Source: Bombyx mori
Lineage: Eukaryota > Arthropoda > Insecta > Lepidoptera > Bombycidae
Reading direction: 5' to 3'
Length of the DNA stretch: 64,000 nt
Assembly: GCF_030269925.1 (NCBI RefSeq)
Contig: NC_085111.1
Location: 434,001 to 498,000, forward strand
Of this stretch, positions 41,307 through 53,368 are shown in pieces. Numbering within the stretch: position 1 is the first letter of the stretch; the number at the start of each line of letters is the position of its first letter. The position numbers were made by a program, and so were the translations under genes. Below the pieces are notes generated by a model. The model had not been told where the DNA came from. It worked only from the letters and a program-made list of their open reading frames with translations, and searched no databases.

Positions 41307-42534
41307 TTTAAGACGGAGTGAGGCTGGTTCCATGATGTTTTTAAAATGATGACGTCCCATTCTCTTCATCGTTACCATTGCCTTCCATAGTGACAGTAAT
41401 TAAGAGTCACTTTTCCAATGAATTCCATTTGTAATCTAAAGTGTACGACGATAGCAACAGAGTTCCGCTCCGATCGGCTGCTCGAACCGAAATGTTTTAT
41501 GCGCTGATATAAAAATAACTTTTTTTTTTGGAATTATATCTGGTAGCTTGAAGGCCTATCCGCTAACTTTGCCAAGATCGGTCGGCAAGGAATTAATTGT
41601 ATCACAGATATATACGGCTAATTTTATTAGATAGCAACCAGTCCGGCAGTCCGGCTGGTATTCACCGCTGACAAGATCCGTTGAGTCGTCCTGAGATCCT
41701 GCCAGGCTGACATATTTGTACATTTGGACCCGTTCTTTCTGTCACATAGAATCCTTACTCCGAATTGTGATCCCAAAGAGAATAGCAGCATAAATTTTTC
41801 AATATCTTGAATTTTAAACCTATCTGTCCCTCTGCTTTGATAAAAACAGATAGTTGGGTTTGCAAGAAAACAAACTCACACTTAATCCTGATAGGAAGCT
41901 CGCCTCGCCCACACACTACAATCCCGTTACGTCATCAACGGTCACAAGTCACGCATTCGATTCCGACAAACTATGTCATCGCTTCAACGCTATAAATCTT
42001 GCGTTTCCGTCGTTTGATATATTTCTGTAGGAGATTCTCATCTTATCCTACCATATTCACAATTCATTCGTCATACTTTTATGTAACCAATTCACACCAC
42101 TTTTTTTAATGTCTTCGTAGGCATTCGAGCACCACCTCATGATGAGTGGCTACCATCGCCCATGAACATTAGAAATGCACGAAGTACACCTAGGTCACCG
42201 TTTGAAAATGCCTAGTATCATGTACTTATTATTTATTTATTTTGAATTTGATGTAAAGCTTCCATTATTATTGTTTTTATTGACTTAAATGGGTAAGCTG
42301 GATCTCTACTATGGTTCCGATTCTCAATCGTAAAAATCGAACCGTTTTAGGGTCACTTTGTTGTCTGTCTGTATGTCTGTCCGTCTATTACTATCAAGTT
42401 CCAATACTGAGGTCTACAGTGGGAGGAGCTCGAAAAAGCTCTCTCAACGTCTAAGTTAACGCAATCATAAGATACAGCCATAATACAAGGTGGTATCAGA
42501 TATTAGAGGTCGTAGATATTGGTGTATATGTGAG
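41307..42534. other. No gene seen
   Basis: AT-rich unassigned DNA. A T9 run near 41520 could be the tail of a small retroposon, but nothing downstream is recognisable. Confidence 0.4.
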
Positions 42535-42905
42535 TTTTTTTTTTATAACAGCTAAGAGGCAAACGAGCAAGACGGGTCACCTGATGGTAAGTGATTCACC
42601 GCCGCCCACGGTCACCAGCGACGCCAGTGCGTTGCCTACCCTTCAGGTAAGAATATGCTCTTTTCTTGTATAACCCAACGTCGCAGTTGTTGGGGAAGAC
42701 TGCTGATGGCAACGAATTCCAGAGATTTACTGTGCGTGGCAGTAAACTGTTTTTAAAACGCATTGTAGTGGAACGCCAACCATCCAGATCCATGAGATGT
42801 GAAAGTAACACGAGTAAGTGCCGATATTCTCCTAATCTATGTACTTCTTCTTCGGTATAACAGGCAGATTTATTTATTGCATAGATAGGGATGATCTCAT
42901 AATCC
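42535..42905 (-). mobile_element. 5'-truncated LINE 3' end with RT C-terminal tail
   Basis: The T run at the left is the poly(A) tail. The minus strand then reads an RT C-terminus including LLPRTVNLWNSLPSAVFP and YLKGRQR. It is related to the plus-strand copies at 50332 and 60238, but a different family. The 3' UTR contains 'accatcaggtgacccgtctt', related to the Bm1 tail. Only about 100 codons remain. Confidence 0.75.
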
Positions 42906-43612
42906 ATCTTGTTTTAAGTAGTTTCCAAAAACCTGGATTGGGATATGAGGTCGAAGTCTCAAGAAATTTCATAGCGGCCGCTGTATCAACCTTCAAACTG
43001 AAACGCCATACTCATTAATCTTCAACCGGTTATCCGATCGAATTTCGGATATCCGGCCAACTTCGACCGGATATCTTAATGTGTATCTTTTATCTCAATA
43101 TAATTGTATCTACGGGCTCTGACGACTCTAAAGACTGACAGTAGGGACGGCGTTAGTATCGCCAGCCTTAATTCTAAATGAATATATTATTATGGCGTTC
43201 ATAAATATTGTCGACACAGTACAGTGACCAGTTGTAAATCAACAGTCAGCAGCTGCAGAGCCAAAAACACGTTCCGCTACGCACAAAACAAACAAACAAA
43301 AACAATATACCAAAAGCACATAGTGCAACACCATCACACGTAAATGGAAACAAATAGATTGCTTCAATTAAAAAAGGGACGGGCCGCTGACGGATCTGCG
43401 ATATCGTCGCACGGGATGAAACAGATCTCGGATCCTTATTATCTGGGGCCTTTGTTTCATTTGCGGGGCTTTTGTTGCCTCGCCGAGTGTAACGGATAAA
43501 AAATTCGACGCGATGATTCTACATATACGTCCCTGGTAGTTAATTGGCACCCGGGGTGGGTGACGGAATTGACAAAAATATAACAACCGTGTCCACATAG
43601 CAGGCACAATGT

Positions 43613-43740
43613 CTTTTTTTTTTGCTTAGGTAGTTGGACGGGCTCACGGGTCACCTGATATTAAGTGGTTACTGGAGCCCATAGACAACCACAACGTAAA
43701 TGCGCCACCCACCTTGAGATATAGGTTCTAAGGTCTCAAG
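43613..43740 (-). mobile_element. Bm1 SINE, 5'-truncated
   Basis: Minus-oriented tail portion: T run, 'gcttaggtagttggacgggc', 'caacgtaaatgcgccaccca', ending at 'ggtctcaag'. The body upstream is absent. Confidence 0.85.
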
Positions 43741-45412
43741 TTTAGGCAAAATGGACTATGAGATCCGCTGGATGCGGGCAGCGCGGGACCGATCTTTGTG
43801 GCGAGGCTTGGGGGAGGCCTATGTCCAGCAGTGGACATCTGTGCGCTGATAAGATAAGATGCTATGGACTAGAAGCTATGTCAGGATTCATGTCGAACTC
43901 TTCGAACCCTTCCGGGAGCACTACAATGAAATCCACAATATCAATTTATTATATTATTATTATTAATATATTAACAAACAAACATGCCACACACATACAT
44001 CGCTAAAATTATGACTCTTATCTTTGAAAACATTTATGCTTTGTCTTTGATTCGGCTACCCTTTGTACGCAAGTCACACTTAATACCACTGGGCTACAGA
44101 GCACATACACGTATTCCCTTTATTACATATTGGGTTTCCATCTAATACATACAATATAAATAATATTTTATTTATCTATATTGGAACGGAACCACTGGGA
44201 TTCAGTTTATGGAGTATTATGCATTTATTATAAGATGTGTCTGGTATATAGATATCGGAAAAGGTTTCGGCACACGTGACCCTCGGTTTATTCAATAGAA
44301 AAATGTAAAGTTATTTGAAAGTTTGTCCTAATAGATAAGACCAGTTTGCTCGTATCGATACAGAGATGATGCCATAGGCCAGATCTTAGGGTAGGTTGGG
44401 TAGATATGACAGGGTTCAGCGCTCCTATACGGAAGATACTTTAAAACATCTGTGAATGAACGTATAAACTACATTTTGATTAGCTTACTTCAAAAAAAAT
44501 ATAAGTGGTAAGTCGAGGGTGGCATTTCCAGTTGGAAATATGTTTTTGACAATGCGGATTCGCTCTACTTTGTACAAGATCTGGAGAGAAAATTGGCACT
44601 ATTAATTTTGTTGTATATTTTTCACAATCAGGCACTTAATCCTAAAGCTCAGTAAGCCGTTACGCCGTCTTCGTCTATGATAATCCCCGTCCGAGATGAA
44701 AGCCATTTGATTGATGAAACTTTCGCTTTCGACCAAAATTACACAAAATCATGGTTGTTTCCTCTCGTTATCAAGCCTTCTACAGTGAAAACCAATACAA
44801 CTAATGTGTTCACCAGCAGTTACTACTAAGTATTTTCTGCCATAAATCAGTAAGGCATTCAGGTTTGAAGGGTGGGATAGTTGTGATAACTAAACTTAGA
44901 CCTAGGTCCATTGGCTCAAGGTACCTACCTGCCTTAGCGTTATCATTAGCGCCTTAGCAAGGTAGCATTCAAGCGGTGATTCCTATAGATTCTGATAACT
45001 GCTTTGTACCACATGGGCCGTGAGCTTGCACACTCACATGTGCATGAAACATCCATTAATTTGGTATTAAGAAACCCTTGTACACGCGTTTATTAAAAAC
45101 GTATTCATCACAGAGTAAATTATTAATTAGGATTCAGAGTTCCCGAACTAAAGACTGAGCCGGTTGACAGCCAAACGCACAGCACGTCACGTCACGTTAC
45201 GTCATATTACGTTATTAATTATATGATTTTAATTAATTCAATCTTGAATACTTTAATAATAACTTGTATCAGATGGCTGACACGCAGTCTCTGGGATCGT
45301 CAATGCGTTGGTCGCAACGTGGATGTCCTCACTTATATTAAAAGCCCATTTTACTAGCTGTAGCTTTCAAGCATGCACGGTTTCTTCCTTCCGATCTAGA
45401 TCGAAATATATA
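43741..45412. other. No gene seen
   Basis: Unassigned AT-rich DNA. Near 45185 are clustered 'acgtcacgt'-like sequences, too simple to call as regulatory. Confidence 0.4.
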
Positions 45413-45869
45413 TTTTTTTTTTTTTTTTTTTTTTTTTATTGCTTAGCTGTGTGGACGAGCTCACAGCCCACCTGATGTTAAGTGGTTACTGGAGCCCATA
45501 GACATCTACAACGTAAATGCGCCACACACCTTGAGATATATAGTTCTAAGGTCTCAGTATAGTCACAACGGCTGCCCCACCCTTCAAACCGAAACGCATT
45601 ACTGCTTCACGGCAGAAATAGGCGGGGCGGTGGTACCTACCCGTGCGGACTCACAAGAGGTCCTACCACCAGTAATTACGCAAATTATAATTTTGCGGGT
45701 TTCATTTTTATTACACGATGTTATTCCTTCACCGTGGAAGTCAATCGTGAACATTTGTTGAGTACGTATTTCATTAGAAAAATTGGTACCCGCCTGCGGG
45801 ATTCGAACACCGGTGCATCGCTTCAACACGAATGCACCGGACGTCTTATCCGTTAGGCCACGACGACTT
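45413..45869 (-). mobile_element. Bm1 SINE, full-length
   Basis: 457 bp. Reading the minus strand: an Arg-tRNA-like head with A box (TGGCCTAACGGATAAG) and B box (GGTGTTCGAATCC), the body with 'tgcgtttcggtttgaagggt', the tail 'cacctaa..' region and about 24 A. It is the best preserved copy here. Pol III promoter boxes look intact, so it could be transcribed. Mobilised in trans by a LINE. Confidence 0.95.
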
Positions 45870-46540
45870 CTCAAAATGAATATATGAACCAAATTAGGTT
45901 CATAATAACACCTGCATCATAATACACTACAAATAATGGTATTATGTTTTTTTCCAGGGCTTCAATAATCTTATCAGCATAAAATTGGCATAATTAAAGG
46001 TGGTCACGCTACCTACATAGATTCGAAATACTAGGGACGTAACTACGACGATATTCTCCATGAACTAATTAAAAAGATGTACGAGAATACTTTGATATGT
46101 CTAAAATGCTAATACACAATTATTAGGCAACTTTACCAATAAACGTGAACTTAATTAATTTAAACTATATTCAATAACCGATTTAAACGAATACTAGATA
46201 AACCTTCGAGCAATATTGAAGTTCTCAAACAAATTTAATAAACATAGATCATAGTTTACACGTAGCTCCAAAATAAATAGACGTAGGATTCGAATCCGGA
46301 AGTCGCCTTAGGGCGGACAAACGAACCGCTGACGCACACTCCATAACATAGATGTATATTCATCAAAACTCTATTAAGCTTTTATGAAACTAAACAAAAT
46401 AACAGTGTGTATTTACATTGAAAACATTAACAAAAGAAAACACGATAATATAGGATTTAAGTACACTGGTAGCAATCAATAATATTCAACTGCTTTGTCT
46501 AGTCTGTCTGTTCATTTAAGAATCACGCAGGCTTTTAACT
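45870..46540. other. No gene seen
   Basis: AT-rich unassigned DNA. Confidence 0.4.
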
Positions 46541-46831
46541 GTTAGCACGCGGAACAGCCATCGGAGCGTCATTATCTATAAGGAGTGTAGATCTTCACGA
46601 CTACTTGGACTTAGAACCAATCCGTAAGTATTTGAAGATAGTATTAGTAATTTTCTTCGACAAAAGCGGCACGGCACGAACTCTCTTATCGTAGACGACG
46701 TAAAAATACCTCCCTGGCAGAGATGCAGATCATATATTAGCAAACTCTCTCAGACTGACCCCATGAGCTCACCCACCAGTCATAAAGAATAGTCCCTCAA
46801 GGCTACTGGTAGACAGGTAGAAAAAAACACA
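46541..46831 (+). mobile_element. Diverged 3' relic of an element 1 relative
   Basis: Translation near 46550-46640 gives SVDLHDYLDLEPIRKYLK, which lines up with NVDLHDDLELDSFSKYLQ at the end of element 1 ORF2. After a deletion it ends 'ctcaaggctactggtagaca' and a short A run, like the 3' UTR of element 1. Old and 5'-truncated. Confidence 0.75.
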
Positions 46832-47230
46832 TTATTTGAAGTAGGTAGTTGTAGGTACATAAATGACAAAACTTACATTTTAAAATCAATTTATATCGAC
46901 TAAAATTAAAAGATAATTCATCTATATAAATGGAATATCTATAAAAATTTCAAGATTATATAAATACAAATGATATTTTAATATGAAGAACGGTATACAC
47001 AGAATTCAAAAACATCTGGGGTTGCCCTTCTATTCAGAAACGTTTGTAAATACCAAGGTTAAACGTTGATGAATACAAAAGAAGGGATGGATTGGAAAAA
47101 GATGGATTGAATCTGCGAATAATAATATAATAAACCTGTAGTTTGAGTAATGGTTTGTCAGAATTGAAGGGTGCAAAATAAAACAAGGTAACGATGTATA
47201 TACCAGAAGTAGTTAAGATATATGAAACTA

Positions 47231-47506
47231 TCTAGGCGAGCTAGCCTCCCGACCGAGAGGGCTGGTGGTCGTGGCGACGACGACCGCCGGTCCGGCGTCC
47301 CGAGGGGGAGGGTGATGGGAGAGATGTGCTCCGCACTAAGCGCTTCTCTTTCCCGCCTTTGCCTTTTCATAAGTACTATCTCATGCGAGGTTTGGATGCT
47401 GGTTGTTGAGCGACAGGAGATTTTAGTCGGTTCGACTACGACATGCCCCACCCACCATCCCTAGTGGAAGGTGGATGTCCGGCAATTTCCTCGTGACAAA
47501 AAAAAT
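47231..47506 (+). mobile_element. 5'-truncated LINE 3' end with 14-bp duplication
   Basis: 276-bp GC-rich insert ending in a short A run. It is flanked by the perfect duplication 'gatatatgaaacta' (47217-47230 and 47507-47520). The frame near 47390-47480 contains VWMLVVERQEILVGSTT and then GRWMSGNFLVTKK, a tail I do not match to the other LINEs here. The clean duplication shows a fairly recent insertion. Confidence 0.75.
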
Positions 47507-47520
47507 GATATATGAAACTA

Positions 47521-48838
47521 AACATAGGGTTCGATATGACAGTTAAAATGTTACTGTCACTTCTTGTTTGAGAGTCGCTGATTTGATTAAGTGCCCCATC
47601 TTTGACTTTTAATAAAAGACAAAAAAAATGTATTAAGCACGAAAAATCCTACTAACCAAGAAAAACATTGGAAAGCTCATCTAATTGAACACGTAACAAA
47701 AACAAGCTCGGAACTTACATGATTTACGCACGTAAGTTTTCAGATCCCGGAGCTTCGAGCTTTTATCCTTGAAAGCATTATCCTATTATTTTTCAGTCTT
47801 GTCATAATTCAATTTGGTTTGGCGCCTCGCCTGGTGCGAGCGGCTCCGGGATGTTTACACTAACTTAACTCAGGTTACTTTTGGATGGAATTTTTCATCG
47901 CATCAATCTGTGTTATAGATGGATGTTAAAAATGTTCTTGTTATTGGCGTACAGGAGTAAGCAAGATTACGGTACAACCCATCTTGAAAGTGGATGTCTC
48001 AAATATCGTTGGAATAAAAGATATTATTAATGTCTTGAAATCGGAATACATATCTATTTTTGAGATTCAAATGGGCAAAAGGGTATTAAGATAACAAGTA
48101 CTGTTTGTACTACAGATGGATAATTAGTGGGTGTGAGTAGAGTAGATGAAGAGAACCGGATCACCTAACTTCATCTACCATTAAAGGTTCATCCGCTCAA
48201 ACTCAAACAACACATCAGTTCAGCCACAAACCGTAACACGAATTTGTCAGAATCAGAAGCAATAACTCGTTGTGAACTGTCCACTAACGTTTTCTTAGAA
48301 CATAAACTGCTAAGAGAGGCCGAGCGCTCTGGCAAAAGGAGAAGTGGCGATAATTCAACGGTAGTGCCGACGGGAGGTATCGATCTGCTGACAAAACATC
48401 ACGTACGGAGAATGGTATGTTAATAGATTTAAAGTATTTCAATGAAGAAACGGAGAGTATAAGATACTGCTTATTATTCGCGGTTATGTCTCTGGGAATT
48501 TTCCTGTTATGTAGTACAAGTCATAGAGCTAAAGTGAAATACCAAAGTGATCATTTCAGATGTGACTACGTAAAATAGGAGCTAACTTCTCTGTTATGGT
48601 CAATGGTGCGTCAGTGATAAGGAAATATCGGGATGATCTCAAATAATTATGCACCAACTTTACTGTCTAAGTGCAAAGTTTATACCTGCTATTGATGGTC
48701 TTACAAAATCATACCTGAACCGACGTAGATAAGGTTCGATTTCAATGCTAAGCAGCTACTAAATCCTATGGCTATCATGACATGTATGCGTAACGATAAC
48801 ACTTTCACATAATCTGAGCGCATACATTCTACAAGTGC
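47521..48838. other. No gene seen
   Basis: Unassigned AT-rich DNA with short frames only. Confidence 0.4.
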
Positions 48839-48950
48839 CTTTTTTTTGTTGCCCTTGTAGGCAGACGAGCATACGGCCCACCTGATGGTGAGTGGTTACC
48901 GTTGCCCATGGACTTCAGCAATGCCAGGGGCAGAGCCAAGCCGCTACCTA
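48839..48950 (-). mobile_element. LINE 3' UTR fragment
   Basis: Minus-oriented: T run, then the complement of the tail 'gccttgtag..gggccgtatg' and 'ggtaaccactcaccatcagg'. Same family as 50332-50746 but only the last 110 bp. Confidence 0.8.
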
Positions 48951-50331
48951 TTATCACAGATTGCGGTATTCAAATGTAAACATGCAGTACTGTTTATTTA
49001 TTATCACATGCGTGTGGTGTGAGGGCTGGACATCATCCAAGCGAAGGCTGAGAATGTATTCGGCGACGTGTCTCCACATGCTTCTGTGGCAATTTCGCTA
49101 TTGATACTCCACTTGTTTGCCGTTTCAATGTTGTTTATACCCACCCCACCTTTCTACGGCGTGTGGCTTTTGTATAACATAGATCAAACTTTTATTAACG
49201 GAACTGGAAATTCGGGTGCTCTAGTTTTGGCTCGTGATTTGTTGAATGCGTAAACAAGTATTCCTTTTCATATCCTGTTACTATGGCAACACGGCACATT
49301 CTCTTCTATTTGCTCTCGTAAAACATGACATTTTAAACAAAGCATCAAGTAGAGGCCATTTTACAGCTGATAGCATAGTATATATCCGCAGAAGCTGGAA
49401 AAAATATTTAAATACGTTTAGAAGTAGCTGCACCAACTGGCCAGTATTGTGTGCAGACAGTCTTTACAGTTTTCAGTTAAATCGAGAAAACGGATATAAA
49501 AAAATTTACATTAAATTTGAATCGCCTTGTATTTTTTTAATCTATCTCTATGTGTATGTGCCGAACGCCGCAGAAACAAAAGTGGCGAAGAGTAGATTAT
49601 TTCGGAGTTTAGATTTTCAGTTGCCGTTTATTTTGATATTTTATCGTATATCAACGCAGCCTATCTTTACGAATAGAATTTAAGATCATGACTACTTGTT
49701 AACAATTTGAATATAAAGTTCAGCTTTCACATAAAGTGAAAGTAAAGTTTCTTCGCGGCTCTCGCACTGAAGTATGAAACCTATCGAGCCCAAGGTCCCG
49801 CTGAATCAGATGTAGGTCACTATCGAATTAATATTAAATTATTTTAACAAGCAAACAAGAAACAGATTTACAAAAAGTAACTGATAAGTTTTAATGTATT
49901 AAATAAATAAAGCAAATATTCGTGAGAAAATTCAGAATGTAATTCGAAATTCCCTTCTGAATTGTTCTAAACTCTGTAAACATTCATTTCTAAAGAATTT
50001 ATACGCCTTTCGTTTCCTGCCTCACAATATTGAGGGAATTGGAAACGGGAGACTCTTCACTCGCTTATGTTTCGGAGAACGAAGACTATTTTTGAATAAT
50101 TTATTATCATTAGAATAGATCAGACAGCACACCGAGTGTCAGACTAACATCATTAATGCTATTTAATTATTGATTGATTATAATCTGATAATTAATTGCT
50201 CTAATTGTCGTATCCTCGTGATACTTGTATATTATAAAGCACTCATGGCTTGATGGATAAGACGACCTCTGACGTGAAAGTGCTCGGGTTGAACCACCAT
50301 GGACAGCCGTCAATTAGCGACTCACATTATA
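48951..50331. other. No gene recognised; contains an unexplained 145-codon frame
   Basis: The plus frame 49246-49683 (145 codons) is the longest open frame outside recognised elements. It has no family motif, an AT-driven residue composition and no convincing context. I do not call it a gene. Confidence 0.4.
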
Positions 50332-50746
50332 TAGCCTCTGGGTCTGCGGAGGGACTTCGGTTCCCTCTGCATTTTTTACCGTATGTTCCATGGGGAGTGC
50401 TCTGAGAAATTGTTCGAGATGATACCGGCATCTTGTTTTTACCATCTCACCGCCCGCCACCGGAGTAGAGTTCATCCATACTACCTGGAGCCACTGCGGT
50501 CATCCACAGTGCGTTTCCAGAGGTCTTTTTTGCCACGCACCATCCGGCTATGGAATGAGCTCCCCTCCACGGTGTTTCCCGAGCGCTATGACATGTCCTT
50601 CTTCAAACGAGGCTTGTGGAGAGTATTAAACGGTAGGCAGCGGCTTGGCTCTGCCCCTGGCAATGCAGAAGTCCATGGGCGACGGTAACCACTCACCATC
50701 AGGTGGGCCGTATGCTCGTCTGCCTACAAGGGCAAAAAAAAAAAAA
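50332..50746 (+). mobile_element. 5'-truncated LINE 3' end with RT C-terminal tail
   Basis: A frame of about 100 codons (50383-50688) ends with RSFLPRTIRLWNELPSTVFP, FFKRGLWRVLNGRQRL and APGNAEVHGRR, an RT C-terminus common in lepidopteran CR1/L2-like LINEs. The stop is followed directly by 'aaccactcaccatcaggtgg' and 'gcctacaagggcaa' with an A run. The same family occurs at 48839 (minus) and 60238 (plus). Confidence 0.82.
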
Positions 50747-50785
50747 CGTGACTTCGATCTCTTGTCTCAGTGTCTCAGTCTCAGC

Positions 50786-50830
50786 GGGTGGTGGTGGTGG
50801 TGGTGTGGTGGTGGTGGTGGTGTCGTCGTT
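50786..50830. repeat. GGT microsatellite
   Basis: About 45 bp of 'ggtggtggtggtggtgg' units with one interruption, just downstream of a LINE tail. Confidence 0.85.
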
Positions 50831-53366
50831 GTGATGTTTGTGTGTTTCGATAACCACTTTACCCCAGGAAGTCTGTGAACTCGTTTGAAGCACTACAAAA
50901 GTGTACTTATCATGAAAATACTGAAAACGTTTTTCAATTTATATTAATTAATTGGAAGCAGCGCGTAGCGAAACACACACGAGAGTGCACAACAGAAACA
51001 CTCTCGTGCCTCATTGCTGGCGTCATTGCATTGTCGTACATTATTGTTAGTAATTGTAACTGTAGCCATCATCAAATATAACAAAAACGACAAGAACTTA
51101 ATCGCCCTCACGAGATTTTCAGCTTACAAAGGTCCGGAAAACAACGGACGAGAAACCCGGCTACCGGGAGGAATTAAGTTCCGAAGATGCTTCCTGATTC
51201 ATGAAAAAAAAAAGAGCTTAAACACCTCGTACACCACACTCACAGTCACGTCTTTAACAGAACCAGTAACACGCCAACCGCGAGAACTCGTCGATACGAT
51301 TTATGTAACATATCAGACTACAATCTTCGTCGCATAAAAATCATAAATTACAGTACCGCTTGGTCACGGTTGCATCTCGTAGCGAAACTTTAAATAAAAA
51401 GTATAACATATAGAAACCGCTAATCGCTTAAGACAAACACTACGTCCCATTCTATCACATTGAAAACTGAATCCGATTCGAAATAATAGCGCATTTCCGC
51501 TCCACAACACGCTGGCGACAGATTTATTCGCCGGATTATATGGAAAACTATTATATATTCGATTAATATCATTCCTTGGAAAGGAAAATTTGAATAAAAA
51601 TGATTAAATTATATTTCGATGTGTACTAATATGATAGATTGTCAAATGTCAAAGATCCAGGCTACTTACTTACTTTAAAATACTTTATCGGTGTCGTTCT
51701 CCGCTGAATTCAGAAGAATTAATTCAGAAAAGACAAAGGAAACCAATCAAAATATTTTAATCAAGTAGCCCTTTATAGGTTCGACGTAATTCCACCACCG
51801 ATTCTTCGAAGAAACTTATGACAGCTCTATTCCTGTGGCCATGATATTGGTATATCTTTTCGCACAGTACTTTTCGTGAGCTGCTATCATGAAGCGGGTT
51901 ATTTTGGTCTTCTTACACAAGAAAAACAATGAATTCATATCTCATTTGAAGAATAAGCCATGCTGATACTAAGTTATAACGATAATCCAGTTAACAGAAC
52001 GCGTTTACAAGACTTCTCTAGCCTAAGAATCAGAATCTATATTCTAATAGATCTATGAGTGGCTTCGAGCTCTCGACACGGTGATTGGAAATGAATAATT
52101 CATAGGAATCGTTACTGAATGAATTTATTGAGTGTTTAATTAAATACCGTCTTCATTCGGAATAGAATAACTCATTGAGGGCGGCTTTCTTTAGTCGTAT
52201 TGTGAGAGCAGTAAAGGATTGGAAACGTCTGTAACTTTATACCGGCATAATAATTTAGATCTTAATCTAGTTTTCTGCTCCTGTCTCTGGGGCATGCAAA
52301 ATTGGGTTGGATGAATTTTCGTGAATCCCTAGGCTTGAGTACTCTATTCAGTATATTTGATCTTCTGTTGTATGTTGTTCGGGGGCAGTCTGTTTAACTC
52401 TTGCCTCACTATAGACGTTTTGAGGTCATGATACAGCAGTCCGTTTGGTACAAACATTGTAGCATTTGCTATTATTAATTATTATATCAACATCATCATT
52501 TATAATTTTAATTGCACGTAATTTTGATTAACAAACAGGCAGTACCGACCTACTCATATTAGCAAATGAAAAAAAAACTTGGGATACAAAAGGACATTAA
52601 AAATTTAGAAAAACTATTTTTACTAAAAGCCCAATTCCCTGAGGTAGCAGTTTTCCCCCATGAGAGCATAGCTTAAACTACATAAGTAAGATCTCATCAA
52701 GAACATTCACGTGACAAGAGACAAACAAAACCATCCTTCAAGAGACAAATAAAAATATTCACAATTAAGAAACAATATCGAATAACAAGTCACGAGACGG
52801 CAACTATTCACACTAGCTACGCAACCTAAGCCCATGAAAGGAGGATTAGTTTAGATCCACTGTATGATATTTTAACACGAACTTCCATTTTAAGATCCTC
52901 CTAGATATTGCCACAACAAACTTTGACCGACCCTTCTACGCTAGCTTTGAAGCTTTCCTAATAAAGCGCCAAGATTCTTTGAACCGAACTTAAAGCTCAA
53001 GGAATTTGTATCTGACAAAATTACTTTACTCCTTTATCAGGGGTTAAAAGATTACCTTGTTTCATCTTATTTTCAGGTTCGACTGGCTGAAAGGATTTCG
53101 AACCTTGAGTCTTGGAACGTAGATCTAGGTTTGTTTGTTCTGCTTATCTTTGTCGGTAAGTAAAATTTTATGTTCATGTCCCTTGGCCTATACTGTTGTA
53201 TCTACTAGATAGTATGAGAGAATTTGGACCATTATGACCGTTATTGGTTCGTACAATTATAGAAAGGATTGTTTTTCTAGTTTGATCACACTATCACTAG
53301 AATGAAATTTTATTAGGCTTATGAATTCGAAAAAACAAAATATAGCTTAAATCGTTAAAAATAATG
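50831..53366. other. No gene seen
   Basis: AT-rich DNA with no motif-bearing frames. I see no splice-bounded coding stretch in it. Confidence 0.4.
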
Positions 53367-53368
53367 TA

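Noticed and set aside
45180..45215. Cluster of acgtcacgt motifs as a CRE-type regulatory site
   Set aside because: Short and low complexity, with no gene start nearby.
45780..45869. tRNA-Arg-like sequences with A and B boxes (also at 58510, 55130 and 61313)
   Set aside because: They are the heads of Bm1 SINEs, continuous with SINE body and tail; not free-standing tRNA genes.
49246..49683. 145-codon open frame on the plus strand
   Set aside because: No family motif, AT-driven composition, no splice or promoter context. Probably chance.
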